Shown here in pieces: positions 16,394-24,905 of a stretch of DNA of 64,000 bases. Below the pieces are notes generated by a model, which saw only the letters and a program-made list of their open reading frames with translations, was not told the DNA's origin and made no database searches. The DNA is taken from contig OZ244031.1 in assembly GCA_965215045.1 (NCBI GenBank), positions 2,018,958 through 2,082,957 of the forward strand, given 5' to 3'. Made by a program: the position numbers and the translations under genes. Each line of letters begins with the position of its first letter. Position 1 is the stretch's first letter. This DNA is from G965215045 sp965215045. Lineage in GTDB: Bacteria; Pseudomonadota; Gammaproteobacteria; JABABF01.

Positions 16394-17061
16394 ACGTTCC
16401 GGTGATTGTCCTGGACGGTCCCAGCGGCACCGGCAAGAGCAGCGTCAGCATTGCACTGGCCGAACGGCTGGCCTGGCATCGCCTGGAAAGCGGTGTTTTG
16501 TACCGCCTGGTGGCCCTGGAACTGTATCGCCGGGATGCCGATGTCGAGGACCTCGATACCCTGCAGGAAATCCTCGAACAACTGCGTCCGGAATTCCGCG
16601 GGGAGAGCGTGTTGCTGAACGGCGAGGACGTGCGGGCGTCGATCCGCGGCGAGGAAATTGGAACGCGAGCCTCGAGAATTGCATCGCGGGCGGAGGTGCG
16701 TTCCCGCTTGGTACACATTCAGCGCAGCTACCGCCGCCCGCCGGGCCTGGTCGCCGAGGGCCGTGATATGGGCACGGTGGTTTTCCCCGACGCCCCGCTC
16801 AAAATTTTTCTCGATGCCGGCGTGGAAGAGCGCGCGCTGCGGCGTCATAAACAGTTGAAAGATCAGAATATCAATGTTAAAATTTCCGCGCTTGTCGAGG
16901 AGATGTCCCGGCGAGATTCCCGTGACCGGACGCGTCGAACCGCACCGCTCGTAGAGGCGGTCGATGCCGAGGTCCTGGATACCACCCGAATGAAGATCAA
17001 CGAGGTGACAGAGACGATTATGCACTTGTGGCGGCAGAGACAGGCGTCCAACACGGTATGA
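16390..17061 (+). CDS. cmk: Cytidylate kinase
   Basis: A 223-residue kinase phosphorylating CMP and dCMP. The P-loop is at the N-terminus (LDGPSGTGKSS, residues ~8-18), followed by LESGVLYRL, GEEIGTRASRIASRAEVR and AEGRDMGTVVFPDAPLKIFLDA. The RRDSRDRTRRTAPL segment is the family's ...RDxxDxxRxxAPL motif. Start ATG 16390 overlaps the aroA stop (ATGA); its own stop overlaps the rpsA start (ATGA at 17058). The direct coupling to rpsA is tighter than in E. coli, where a spacer separates them. Confidence 0.94.
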   Translation: MNVPVIVLDGPSGTGKSSVSIALAERLAWHRLESGVLYRLVALELYRRDADVEDLDTLQEILEQLRPEFRGESVLLNGEDVRASIRGEEIGTRASRIASRAEVRSRLVHIQRSYRRPPGLVAEGRDMGTVVFPDAPLKIFLDAGVEERALRRHKQLKDQNINVKISALVEEMSRRDSRDRTRRTAPLVEAVDAEVLDTTRMKINEVTETIMHLWRQRQASNTV

Positions 17062-18734
17062 GTGAAAGTTTCAAAGAGCTGTTCGAGGAGAGCCTGCGTA
17101 CCATTGACATGACGCCCGGCCAGGTGGTGACCGGCGTGGTCATGGACGTGGATGATGAATGGGTGACAGTGCACGCGGGATTAAAATCTGAAGGCGTGAT
17201 TCCGCGCAGCCAGTTTGTTGACAGCACCGGGCAATGCGAGCTCTCCCAGGGAGACGAGGTGCAGGTCGCCCTGGAAGCGGTCGATGACGGCCTGGGCAAT
17301 ACGCGGATGTCGCGGGAAAAAGCGCGGCAGCAGGAAGTCTGGGACACGCTGCAGCAGGCCTACGAAACGGAAGGGGAAGTGCGCGGCAAGGTTACCGGCA
17401 GTGTCAAGGGCGGCTTCATGGTCGATGTCGATTGCGTGCGCTGTTTTCTGCCCGGCTCCCTGGCCGACTCACGACCCCTGAATGAACTGGAAGAACTCAA
17501 CGGGCGGGAAATGGACTTCCGCATCATTCGCATGGAACCGGCACGCAATAACGTGGTGCTGTCCAGGCGTGCGGTCCTGGAAGCGCAATCGAGCGAAGAA
17601 CGACAAAAACTGCTGGACTCCCTGGGCGAAGGACAAGTGGTGCGGGGCACGGTGCGCAACATGACCAATTACGGTGCCTTTGTCGATATCGGCGGTATCG
17701 ATGGCCTGTTGCATGTGACCGACATGTCGTGGAAGCGGGTAGGGCGTCCCGAGGACGTGGTGCAGATCGGCGATGAACTGGAACTCAAGATTCTCAAGTT
17801 TGACCGCGAGAGCGAGCGGATTTCCCTGGGGCTCAAGCAGCTGCAGCACGATCCCTGGGAACAGCTGGCCGAGCATTATCCGACCGGGACCCGCGTCAAG
17901 GTGCGGGTGACCAAGACCACGGAATACGGATGCTTTGCCGAACTGGAGGAGGGCATCGAGGGCCTGGTCCATATCACGGAGATGAGCTGGTTGCAGCCAC
18001 CGCCGCCGGTGGAGGTCGGCGAGGAGATCGAGGTGATGGTGCTGGAAGTCAGTCCGGAACGACATCGCATTTCATTGAGTGCCAAGCAGTGCACCGAGAA
18101 CCCGTGGCTCAAGTTTGCCGCTTCGCACAACAAGGGCGATCGTATCTCGGGCGTCGTCAAGTCGATTACCAATTTCGGTTTGTTCGTCGAGCTGGAGGGC
18201 GGGGTCACGGGCCTGGTGCATGTCTCCGACCTGTCCTGGGAGGAGAGTGAAAACCACGAGGCGATCCTGCGCAATTACAAGAAAAACGAGAATATCGACG
18301 TGCTGGTATTGTCGATGGACCCGGAAAACGAGCGCATTGGTCTGGGCATCCGGCAATTGAATGATCCCCTGGTGGGCTACCTGGCGGATCACCCGGAAGG
18401 CAGTCATGTGCGCGGCAAAATCACCAAGGTCCTGTCGCGCTCGGCGACGGTGGAACTGGCCGAGGGAGTCATCGGCCTGTTACGGGGCAGCGAGATATCC
18501 CGGGAACGCATCGAGGATGTGCGCACCGTCCTGGAAAATGGCCAAGAGGTCGAGGCGCAGATTCTCAACGCCGATCACAAGTTGCGGCGCGTGATCCTGT
18601 CGATCTGCGCACTGCAGGAAAAAGAAGAGCGGGATGCGGTGCAAAGTTACCAGGAGCGCCGCGACAGCGACGCCAGGGTTACCGGTCCCAGGCTGGGAGA
18701 TCTGATCGAGAATGAAGAAAAAAAAGAAGACTGA
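17058..18734 (+). CDS. rpsA: 30S ribosomal protein S1
   Basis: The 558-residue RNA-binding ribosomal protein that recruits mRNA to the 30S subunit. Six S1/OB domains follow each other, with typical blocks such as GTVRNMTNYGAFVDIGGIDGLLHVTDMSW and GVVKSITNFGLFVELEGGVTGLVH seen in part at ~190-225 and ~365-395. The length is nearly that of E. coli S1 (557). The start ATG 17058 gives MSESFKELFEESL, the family N-terminus. It begins within the cmk stop, so S1 synthesis is translationally coupled to cmk. Its last 23 bases overlap ihfB, across a run of seven A at 18718-18724. Confidence 0.97.
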   Translation: MSESFKELFEESLRTIDMTPGQVVTGVVMDVDDEWVTVHAGLKSEGVIPRSQFVDSTGQCELSQGDEVQVALEAVDDGLGNTRMSREKARQQEVWDTLQQAYETEGEVRGKVTGSVKGGFMVDVDCVRCFLPGSLADSRPLNELEELNGREMDFRIIRMEPARNNVVLSRRAVLEAQSSEERQKLLDSLGEGQVVRGTVRNMTNYGAFVDIGGIDGLLHVTDMSWKRVGRPEDVVQIGDELELKILKFDRESERISLGLKQLQHDPWEQLAEHYPTGTRVKVRVTKTTEYGCFAELEEGIEGLVHITEMSWLQPPPPVEVGEEIEVMVLEVSPERHRISLSAKQCTENPWLKFAASHNKGDRISGVVKSITNFGLFVELEGGVTGLVHVSDLSWEESENHEAILRNYKKNENIDVLVLSMDPENERIGLGIRQLNDPLVGYLADHPEGSHVRGKITKVLSRSATVELAEGVIGLLRGSEISRERIEDVRTVLENGQEVEAQILNADHKLRRVILSICALQEKEERDAVQSYQERRDSDARVTGPRLGDLIENEEKKED

Positions 18735-19020
18735 ACGCCTTACCCTTTCGAGCCTGGTCTCGGATGTCGCGGGCATGCATAAAAACCTCTATCGCCAGGA
18801 CGTAGAGGAAATCGTGAAATTTCTCCGCAACCGGATTATTGACATGCTGGCCGAGGGCAAGCGCGTGGAGTTGCGCGGTTTCGGTACTTTCGGTAAGCGC
18901 CAGCGCATTGGCCATATAGGACGCAACCCGCGCAACGGGGACCCGGTCTATATCGCCGAGCGCGCCGTACCGCATTTCAAACCCGCCAAGGAGATGCGCG
19001 AGCGCGCCAATTCACATTGA
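18712..19020 (+). CDS. ihfB: Integration host factor subunit beta
   Basis: A 102-residue DNA-bending HU/IHF-family protein acting as an IHF-alpha/beta heterodimer. The signature VELRGFGTFGKRQRIGHIGRNPRNGDPV and the C-terminal VPHFKPAKEMRERAN are present. The N-terminus is a run of five lysines after Met, encoded by an A-rich stretch inside the 3' end of rpsA; a later start is possible but none gives a better N-terminal helix. rpsA-ihfB order is conserved in gammaproteobacteria. Confidence 0.93.
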   Translation: MKKKKKTERLTLSSLVSDVAGMHKNLYRQDVEEIVKFLRNRIIDMLAEGKRVELRGFGTFGKRQRIGHIGRNPRNGDPVYIAERAVPHFKPAKEMRERANSH

Positions 19021-19038
19021 ACCGGGAGCACCGGGCGA

Positions 19039-20037
19039 ATGAATACGGCGCCATCCTTTTACCGCGAAGCCCGCACCCTGGTCATCGACCGGGAACAGGC
19101 CGGACGCCGCCTGGATAATTTTCTTTTTCGCCATTGTCCCGGGGTGCCGCGCTCGCGGGTGTACCGGGTGCTGCGCCGCGGGGAAGTACGCGTGAACAGC
19201 CGCCGCTGCCGCGCCGATTACCGCTTGGAAAATGGCGACCGGGTGCGCGTGCCGCCCCTGCGCCTGAAACTGCAGCCGGACCCGCCGCCGCGCCACCAGC
19301 TGTTGTCGCGTGTCCTGCTGGAAGACGAGGACCTGCTGGTGATCGACAAGCCCGCCGGACTCGCGGTCCACGGCGGGAGTGGCTGCAATGGCGGCCTGGT
19401 GGAAAGCTTGCGCCTGTTGCGCCCGGACCTGCCGTACCTGGACCTCGCACATCGCCTGGACCGCGAGACCTCGGGCTGCATCCTGCTGGTCAAGAAACCC
19501 GCGACGCTCAAACGTTTGCATGCCCTGTTTCGCAGTGCCCGCGTGCACAAACGCTACCTGGCCCTGCTCGTGGGACCCCTGCACGGAAAAATCCGCCAGG
19601 TCGATGCGGAACTGGAACGCGGCCGCCTGCGCTCCGGGGAACGGGTGGCACAGGTGAGACCGGGGGGACGCGCCTCCTCCACCCGGTTTGAACTGCTGGA
19701 GAGCTTCCACCTGGAGGATACGGAATACAGCCTGGTGGAAGCGCATCCTCTGACCGGGCGCATGCACCAGATCCGGGCGCACGCTGCGCATATCGGCACC
19801 TGGGTGGCGGGAGATCAAAAATACGGACAGGGGCGGCTCAACCGGCAACTCGCCGCCCTGGGGTTGCGACGCTTGTTTTTACACGCCCAGGGTTTGCATT
19901 TCAGTGACCAGGGGCGGACGGTACGGCTGCATTGTGAACTGCCGGAAGAACTGCAGGCATTCCTGGAAATTCTGCGCAGTCGCTGCAGATACGCTACAAT
20001 AAATGCTGCGAGGGGACATGGGAGGCGAGGGGCATGA
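19039..20037 (+). CDS. rluC: RluC/RluD-type 23S rRNA pseudouridine synthase
   Basis: A 332-residue enzyme isomerising specific uridines of 23S rRNA. An S4 RNA-binding domain lies at residues ~18-80 (GRRLDNFLFRHCPGVPRSRVYRVLRRGEVRVN). The catalytic domain follows, with DKPAGLAVHGGSG and the catalytic aspartate D141 in HRLDRETSG, then HPLTGRMHQIRAHAAHIG. In Pseudomonas rluC sits a few genes before sppA and the fab cluster, which supports RluC over RluD. The HAD-family gene usually between rluC and sppA is missing: the rluC stop overlaps the sppA start directly (ATGA). Confidence 0.88.
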   Translation: MNTAPSFYREARTLVIDREQAGRRLDNFLFRHCPGVPRSRVYRVLRRGEVRVNSRRCRADYRLENGDRVRVPPLRLKLQPDPPPRHQLLSRVLLEDEDLLVIDKPAGLAVHGGSGCNGGLVESLRLLRPDLPYLDLAHRLDRETSGCILLVKKPATLKRLHALFRSARVHKRYLALLVGPLHGKIRQVDAELERGRLRSGERVAQVRPGGRASSTRFELLESFHLEDTEYSLVEAHPLTGRMHQIRAHAAHIGTWVAGDQKYGQGRLNRQLAALGLRRLFLHAQGLHFSDQGRTVRLHCELPEELQAFLEILRSRCRYATINAARGHGRRGA

Positions 20038-21059
20038 ACGAAGAATCCTCAGATGGGAAAGAAGAGCGCAAGCAGCAGGAAGAGACACAGCGCCTGTTAT
20101 TTGAAATCCAGCGGCAACAGCACCGCTGGCAACGTTGGGGCATTCGTTTCCGAATCCTGAGAACCATTTTCGTATCACTGCTGCTGCTGGGAGCTGCGAT
20201 CCTGTTGTTCAGCCCGGGTTTCTTCGGTGGCGGTCCGCAGGTCGCGGAAATCTTTCCCGTCGGCGAAAAGCGTTCTCTTGTTCCGGGCAACTTGCGCGAG
20301 CCGCATATCGCGATGGTACGCTTTGAAGGTCTGCTGGAGGATGGCGGTGCAGCGGATGCCGAGACGATCAACCAGGGCCTGCGGCACGCTTTTCAATCCG
20401 AGGGTGCCCGGGTGGTGGTGCTGTCCATTAACAGCCCGGGAGGCAGCCCGGTGCAGGCCGGTTATATTTACGATGAAATGCGTCGCTTGCGCGCCCGTCA
20501 CCAGGACCGCAAACTGTACGCGGTAATCCGTGATATCGGGGCTTCGGGTGCCTATTATGCCGCCGCTGCCGCAGACCGGATTTACGCTGACCGCGCCAGC
20601 CTGGTCGGTTCGATCGGCGTGATCTCCTCCGGCTTCGGGTTTGTTGAAGCGATGCGCAAGATCGGCGTGGAACGCCGCCTGTACACGGCGGGAGAAAACA
20701 AGGGTTTTCTCGACTCCTTCTCCCCGCAAAACCCGGAGCAGGTGGAAGCCTGGAAGAACACGCTGGACCTGGTGCATCGTCAATTTATCGACCGGGTGCT
20801 GGAGGGGCGGGGCGAGCGTCTCAAGGGAGAAAAAGAATTGTTGTTCAGCGGCTTTATCTGGACCGGGGAGCAGGCACTGGAACTGGGTCTGATCGACGAC
20901 CTGCAAAGCGTTTCTTCCCTGGCCGCCGCCCTGGACCTCCCGGAGATTATCGACTACACCATCCAGCCCTCCTGGCCGGAACGGTTTTTTGAAGGCCTGG
21001 GAGTGACACTCAGCACGGCCTTCAGCCGCTTGCTGGCAAGCTCTGGAGGCCTGCGATGA
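20034..21059 (+). CDS. S49-family membrane protease (SppA/SohB-like)
   Basis: A 341-residue signal-peptide-peptidase-type protease. A charged cytoplasmic N-terminus (residues 1-42) is followed by one transmembrane segment (~43-65), and the protease domain should face the periplasm. The Ser-Lys dyad is visible: S171 in DIGASGAYYAAAAADRIYA and K223 in AGENKGFLDSF. This is the short form (one S49 domain), expected to act as an oligomer on cleaved signal peptides or membrane proteins. Start and stop both overlap neighbours as ATGA. The maf gene found next to this locus in pseudomonads is absent. Confidence 0.9.
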   Translation: MNEESSDGKEERKQQEETQRLLFEIQRQQHRWQRWGIRFRILRTIFVSLLLLGAAILLFSPGFFGGGPQVAEIFPVGEKRSLVPGNLREPHIAMVRFEGLLEDGGAADAETINQGLRHAFQSEGARVVVLSINSPGGSPVQAGYIYDEMRRLRARHQDRKLYAVIRDIGASGAYYAAAAADRIYADRASLVGSIGVISSGFGFVEAMRKIGVERRLYTAGENKGFLDSFSPQNPEQVEAWKNTLDLVHRQFIDRVLEGRGERLKGEKELLFSGFIWTGEQALELGLIDDLQSVSSLAAALDLPEIIDYTIQPSWPERFFEGLGVTLSTAFSRLLASSGGLR

Positions 21060-21538
21060 AGCGGGCCAAGAGCGCGTTCCCCGAACGCATCTCCGTCACC
21101 GAGCTCAGTCAGCAGGAGGTGTGGCAGAGTTCCTTTCCGGGAGAAATGTTGCGGCGCCTGCAAAATGAACACGGTACGACATCGGGTGCCTGGCGGGTGG
21201 AGTTGCGCTACATTCGCGCACACAAGGGGCGCCCGGCGATTTCCGGGGAACTGAGCGGGGTGCTGCAACCCGTGTGTCAACGCTGCCTGCAGCCCATGCA
21301 GGTGCAACTGCAGCTGCGCTTCTTCTGGGGCCTGGTGCGCGATGATCACGAGGCCCAATCCCTGCCGAAGGAACTGGACCCGGTGCAGTTGTCGGGTAAT
21401 TCCCTGGATTTATGCGCGGCCCTGGAAGACGAAGTCCTGTTGTCGATGCCGGTCGCCTACCTGCATGATGCCGGCGAATGCCTGCCGCCCTCGACCCGGA
21501 ACCGTTTAAAAAAAGCGCCGCTCGGCGCGAGAAGTTAA
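21056..21538 (+). CDS. yceD: YceD/DUF177 family protein
   Basis: A 160-residue protein of the YceD family, which almost always precedes rpmF and is implicated in 23S rRNA accumulation. The core is recognisable: a beta-rich middle, the Cys pair in VCQRCLQPMQVQLQL, and the acidic DLCAALEDEVLLSMPVAYLHD motif. The usual Asn-Pro-Phe-containing C-terminus is missing: after HDAGEC the frame ends ...TRNRLKKAPLGARS. Another frame over the last ~60 bases reads DPEPFKKSAARREKLSKRK, which looks more like a normal end, so a small frameshift near 21480 is possible. It is coupled to the protease gene by ATGA. Confidence 0.82.
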   Translation: MKRAKSAFPERISVTELSQQEVWQSSFPGEMLRRLQNEHGTTSGAWRVELRYIRAHKGRPAISGELSGVLQPVCQRCLQPMQVQLQLRFFWGLVRDDHEAQSLPKELDPVQLSGNSLDLCAALEDEVLLSMPVAYLHDAGECLPPSTRNRLKKAPLGARS

Positions 21539-21555
21539 GCAAGAGGAAAATTGAA

Positions 21556-21780
21556 ATGGCGGTGCAAAAAAAACGCAAAACCCGTTCCCGGCGCGACATG
21601 CGGCGTTCGCATGACGCTCTTTCACAGCCGGCGCTCTCCACCGACGAGCTCAGCGGTGAACGGCACCAGCGGCATCACCTGGGCCGGGACGGCTTCTACC
21701 GCGGTCGCCGCGTGCTGGTGATCAAGGAAAAAGACGCGGCAAAACGGGGTGATGACGACGCAGCAGATACCGGGGGCTGA
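21556..21780 (+). CDS. rpmF: 50S ribosomal protein L32 with C-terminal extension
   Basis: Ribosomal protein L32, 74 residues versus the usual ~57. The start ATG 21556 gives the conserved MAVQKKRKTRSRRDMRRSHD; HLGRDGFYRGRRVL follows, where most relatives end. An extra ~17 residues, Lys/Asp-rich (KEKDAAKRGDDDAADTGG), run past the plsX start, overlapping it by 32 bases. L32 is zinc-free here (no CxxC). The yceD-rpmF-plsX order is standard. Confidence 0.93.
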   Translation: MAVQKKRKTRSRRDMRRSHDALSQPALSTDELSGERHQRHHLGRDGFYRGRRVLVIKEKDAAKRGDDDAADTGG

Positions 21781-22765
21781 GCAGGGGCTTTGCATCGCCG
21801 TCGATGCAAACGGCGGCGAGGGGGGACTGGAAGCCATCCTGGGCGGCGTAGCGCGCTGCCTTGAGCAAGATACCCGGGTGCGCATCCTGCTGGCCGGGGA
21901 TCGCACCGTGCTGGAGCGGGAATTGCCGCAGCGATTGCCGCCCCCCCTGCATTCCAGGGTCGAGCTGCTGCACGCCGAAGAGGTCATCGGTGAAGGTGAA
22001 AATCTCAATGTCTCCCTGCGGCGCAAGACCCGGTCTTCCCTGCACGCCATTGTCGACGCCCTGTGCGAAGGGCGGGCACACGCCTGTATCAGCAGCGGCA
22101 ACAGTGCCGCACTGGCCGGCGTGGCACAGCTGCGACTGGGAGTTTTCCCCACCGTGGAACGGCCCGCCTTCTGTTGTCGCCTGCCGCACGAGGGCGGCTA
22201 CAGCTACCTGCTGGACGTGGGTGCTTATGTCGATGTCCCACCGCATCGCCTGCTGCAATTCGCACACCTGGGCACCGCCCTGGCCACCAGTAACGGTTGT
22301 CCCACACCCAGGGTGGCACTGCTCAATATCGGTGCCGAGAAGAGCAAGGGCAACCGGCAGGTATCGCGCGCTGCCCGGTTATTACAGGAGGTGCGGGAAC
22401 TGAATTACACGGGTTTCGTCGAGGGGCACCAGTTGTTCGAAGGTGTCGCCGATGTCATTGTCTGTGACGGCTTTGCCGGTAACGTCGCCCTCAAGGCCTC
22501 CGAGGGTGCCGCCGCGTACCTGGTGCACCACCTGCGGAGCTGGCTGGGGGAAGAGGGACTGGCGCACACCCGGGAGATCGACCCCCGCAGTTACAATGGC
22601 GCCCTGTTGCTGGGCTTGCGCGGCACGGTGGTTAAAAGTCATGGGCGCGCAGACCGGGTGGCCTTTTTTCATTCCATGGAATACGCCGCTGGCCAGGCGC
22701 GCTGCCCGGTACTGACGACATTGGCTGAACGTTTCACGGCTGGGCAGGCGCAAAACATCTCATGA
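21749..22765 (+). CDS. plsX: Phosphate acyltransferase PlsX
   Basis: A 338-residue enzyme making acyl-phosphate from acyl-ACP, the first step of phospholipid synthesis with PlsY. ISSGNSAALAG, LLNIGAEKSKGN, NYTGFVEGHQLFEG and VCDGFAGNVALKASEG are family motifs in order. The usually near-invariant N-terminal DAMGGD motif reads DANGGE here, a notable departure. The GLRGTVVKSHGRAD block near the C-terminus is intact. Start at ATG 21749 (a second ATG follows), overlapping the extended rpmF. The stop overlaps fabD (ATGA). Confidence 0.92.
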   Translation: MMTTQQIPGAEQGLCIAVDANGGEGGLEAILGGVARCLEQDTRVRILLAGDRTVLERELPQRLPPPLHSRVELLHAEEVIGEGENLNVSLRRKTRSSLHAIVDALCEGRAHACISSGNSAALAGVAQLRLGVFPTVERPAFCCRLPHEGGYSYLLDVGAYVDVPPHRLLQFAHLGTALATSNGCPTPRVALLNIGAEKSKGNRQVSRAARLLQEVRELNYTGFVEGHQLFEGVADVIVCDGFAGNVALKASEGAAAYLVHHLRSWLGEEGLAHTREIDPRSYNGALLLGLRGTVVKSHGRADRVAFFHSMEYAAGQARCPVLTTLAERFTAGQAQNIS

Positions 22766-23703
22766 GCGCAGCGGAGACAGCACTGGCTTTCTGGTTTCCC
22801 GGGCAGGGTTCCCAGTCGGTCGGCATGTTGCAGAGTTTTGCCGGGGAAAAAACCGCGCGCCAGACCTGGGCCGAGGCCGCCGACGCACTGGATTTTGACC
22901 TGCTGGCACTGGTGCGGGACGGCCCGGAGCAAAAATTGCGTCTGACCGAGTATGCCCAGCCGGCGTTGCTGGCCGCCGGCGTGCTGCTATGGCGCCTGTG
23001 GGGCGAGCGGGGCGGGACAAGCCCCGGCTGGCTGGCCGGCCATAGCCTGGGGGAGTTCACCGCCCTGGTCTGTGCCGGTTCCCTGGATTTTGCCCCGGCA
23101 CTGCGACTGGTGCGCCAGCGGGGCCGTTTCATGCAGAGTGCCGTGGAGCTCGGCCGGGGAGGCATGAGCGCGGTGTTGGGACTGGAAGATCAACAGGTGG
23201 AAAACTGCTGTGCCGAGGTGGATGAGAAATTTTCCGTGGAGGCGGTTAACTACAATGCCCCGGGCCAGGTGGTGATCGCCGGCGAGCGGGAGGGAGTCGA
23301 ACAGGCCGCCCGCTTGTGTCGCCAGGCCGGGGCAAAACACATTGCCCCGCTGCCGGTCAGCGCCCCTTTTCACACGCGCCTCATGCGACCGGCGGGGGAG
23401 AAACTGGCACGGGAACTGGCGCAATTGGAATTGCGTCCGCCCGCTGTGCCGGTGGTACACAACGTGCATGCCGAGACAGAAGCGGATACCGCAGAGATCC
23501 AGGCCCTGCTGGTGCGGCAGATTTACAGCCCGGTGCGCTGGAGCCAATGCGTGCGGCGAATGGTGGCCCTGGGCGTCAAAACCGCGGTGGAATGTGGGCC
23601 CGGCAAGGTGCTCTGCGGTTTGGGACGCCGGATTGAGCGGCCGATGCGCTGCCTGCCCCTGGACCCGGAGACGGCTTTTTCCCAGGCACTGAGCGCGGTA
23701 TGA
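22762..23703 (+). CDS. fabD: Malonyl-CoA:ACP transacylase
   Basis: A 313-residue transferase loading malonate on acyl carrier protein for fatty acid elongation. FPGQGSQSVGM is at the N-terminus, the nucleophile is S95 in GHSLGEFTALV, and the catalytic histidine is H204 in APFHTRLM. Length and motifs match E. coli FabD. It is translationally coupled on both sides by ATGA overlaps (plsX and fabG). Confidence 0.96.
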   Translation: MSAAETALAFWFPGQGSQSVGMLQSFAGEKTARQTWAEAADALDFDLLALVRDGPEQKLRLTEYAQPALLAAGVLLWRLWGERGGTSPGWLAGHSLGEFTALVCAGSLDFAPALRLVRQRGRFMQSAVELGRGGMSAVLGLEDQQVENCCAEVDEKFSVEAVNYNAPGQVVIAGEREGVEQAARLCRQAGAKHIAPLPVSAPFHTRLMRPAGEKLARELAQLELRPPAVPVVHNVHAETEADTAEIQALLVRQIYSPVRWSQCVRRMVALGVKTAVECGPGKVLCGLGRRIERPMRCLPLDPETAFSQALSAV

Positions 23704-24470
23704 ACACCGGCAATTTCGAGTCCGGAGATCCTTCCCTGCAGGCCAGGGTCACGCTGGTGAGCGGTGCCAGCCGCGGCATCGGGGCCGGGGTGGCGCTGGC
23801 GCTGGCCCGGGCCGGGGCCCGGGTGGTCGGCACGGCGACCACGGAAGCCGGGGCGCAGGGCATCACCGGGCAGTTGGCGGAATACGGCGGCCGGGGCACG
23901 GTCCTGGACTTGCGCCTGGCAGAGTCCATAGAAAACTGTGTGGCCGGTATCCGGGAACGCGAAGGGGCGGTGCAAATCCTGGTTAACAATGCCGGGGTGG
24001 TGCAAGACGCCCTGCTCATGCGCATGAAGGAGGAAGAATGGCGCAGCGTGCTGGAAACCGACCTGGATTCCGTCTACCGGATGAGCCGCGCGGTGGTGCG
24101 GGACATGATCCGGGCACGGGAGGGACGGATTATTAATATCGGTTCGGTGGTCGCCAGCAGCGGCAATATCGGACAGAGCAACTACGCGGCCGCCAAGGCC
24201 GGCATGGAGGGTTTCAGCCGCGCCCTGGCACTGGAGCTGGGCAGCCGCGGGGTCACGGTCAACACGGTGGCCCCGGGCTTCATCGACACGGATATGAGCC
24301 GTGCCCTGGGCGAACAACAGCGGGAAGCACTGCTGCAGCGTATCCCACTGGGGCGCCTGGGCCGGGTGGAAGAAGTCGCAGAAGCGGTGCTCTACCTGGC
24401 CGGGAAGGGCGGGGCGTACATCACCGGCACCACGCTCCACGTCAACGGGGGAATGTATTTTGGCGGCTGA
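23700..24470 (+). CDS. fabG: 3-oxoacyl-ACP reductase
   Basis: A 256-residue short-chain dehydrogenase reducing beta-ketoacyl-ACP with NADPH. The Rossmann motif SGASRGIGAGVA follows an N-terminal extension of about 15 residues; NNAG is present. The catalytic triad includes a Ser in GSVVASSG and Y162/K166 in NYAAAKAG. The VAPGFIDTDM and VNGGMYF blocks complete the family pattern. It starts in the fabD stop (ATGA). A 126-base gap to acpP allows acpP its own promoter; a weak TAGAAT -10-like box lies at 24527-24532. Confidence 0.96.
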   Translation: MNTGNFESGDPSLQARVTLVSGASRGIGAGVALALARAGARVVGTATTEAGAQGITGQLAEYGGRGTVLDLRLAESIENCVAGIREREGAVQILVNNAGVVQDALLMRMKEEEWRSVLETDLDSVYRMSRAVVRDMIRAREGRIINIGSVVASSGNIGQSNYAAAKAGMEGFSRALALELGSRGVTVNTVAPGFIDTDMSRALGEQQREALLQRIPLGRLGRVEEVAEAVLYLAGKGGAYITGTTLHVNGGMYFGG

Positions 24471-24596
24471 CTGCAGGCCGCTTCGGGGCGTGGGCTCAAG
24501 GGGCCCTGTAAGGACCGAAAATAGAGTAGAATAGCACCCTGCCAACGGCCTGTGTCAGAGGCATTACCGGAAAAATAACACGGAGAAATTTTACCG

Positions 24597-24836
24597 ATGA
24601 GCGTTGAAGAACAAGTTAAAAAAATTATCGCCTCGCAGCTCAGCGTGGACGTGCAAAACATCGACAACAGCAATTCTTTTGTCGAAGACTTGGGGGCTGA
24701 TTCACTGGATACCGTGGAACTGGTGATGGCCTTGGAAGAGGCTTTTGACATGGAAATCCCCGATGAAGACGTCGAAGAAATCAGCACCGTGCAGAAAGCG
24801 ATCGACTACATAGAAAAACACCGCCAACAAAAGTAA
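24597..24836 (+). CDS. acpP: Acyl carrier protein
   Basis: A 79-residue acidic carrier that holds growing acyl chains on phosphopantetheine. The attachment serine is S36 in LGADSLDTVELVMALEEAF. Length and the C-terminal helix (TVQKAIDYIEKH) are typical. It lies between fabG and fabF, as is standard. Confidence 0.97.
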   Translation: MSVEEQVKKIIASQLSVDVQNIDNSNSFVEDLGADSLDTVELVMALEEAFDMEIPDEDVEEISTVQKAIDYIEKHRQQK

Positions 24837-24905
24837 TTTTTTCCAGGTTTTCCCAGCCTCCAATTTGTCTCCAGGGCGCGGCGCTCCCTAAAGACCCCCG
24901 ATCGA

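Noticed and set aside
18712..18734. Programmed frameshift at the run of seven A between rpsA and ihfB
   Set aside because: Both products are complete without it; the A-run simply encodes the lysines of IhfB.
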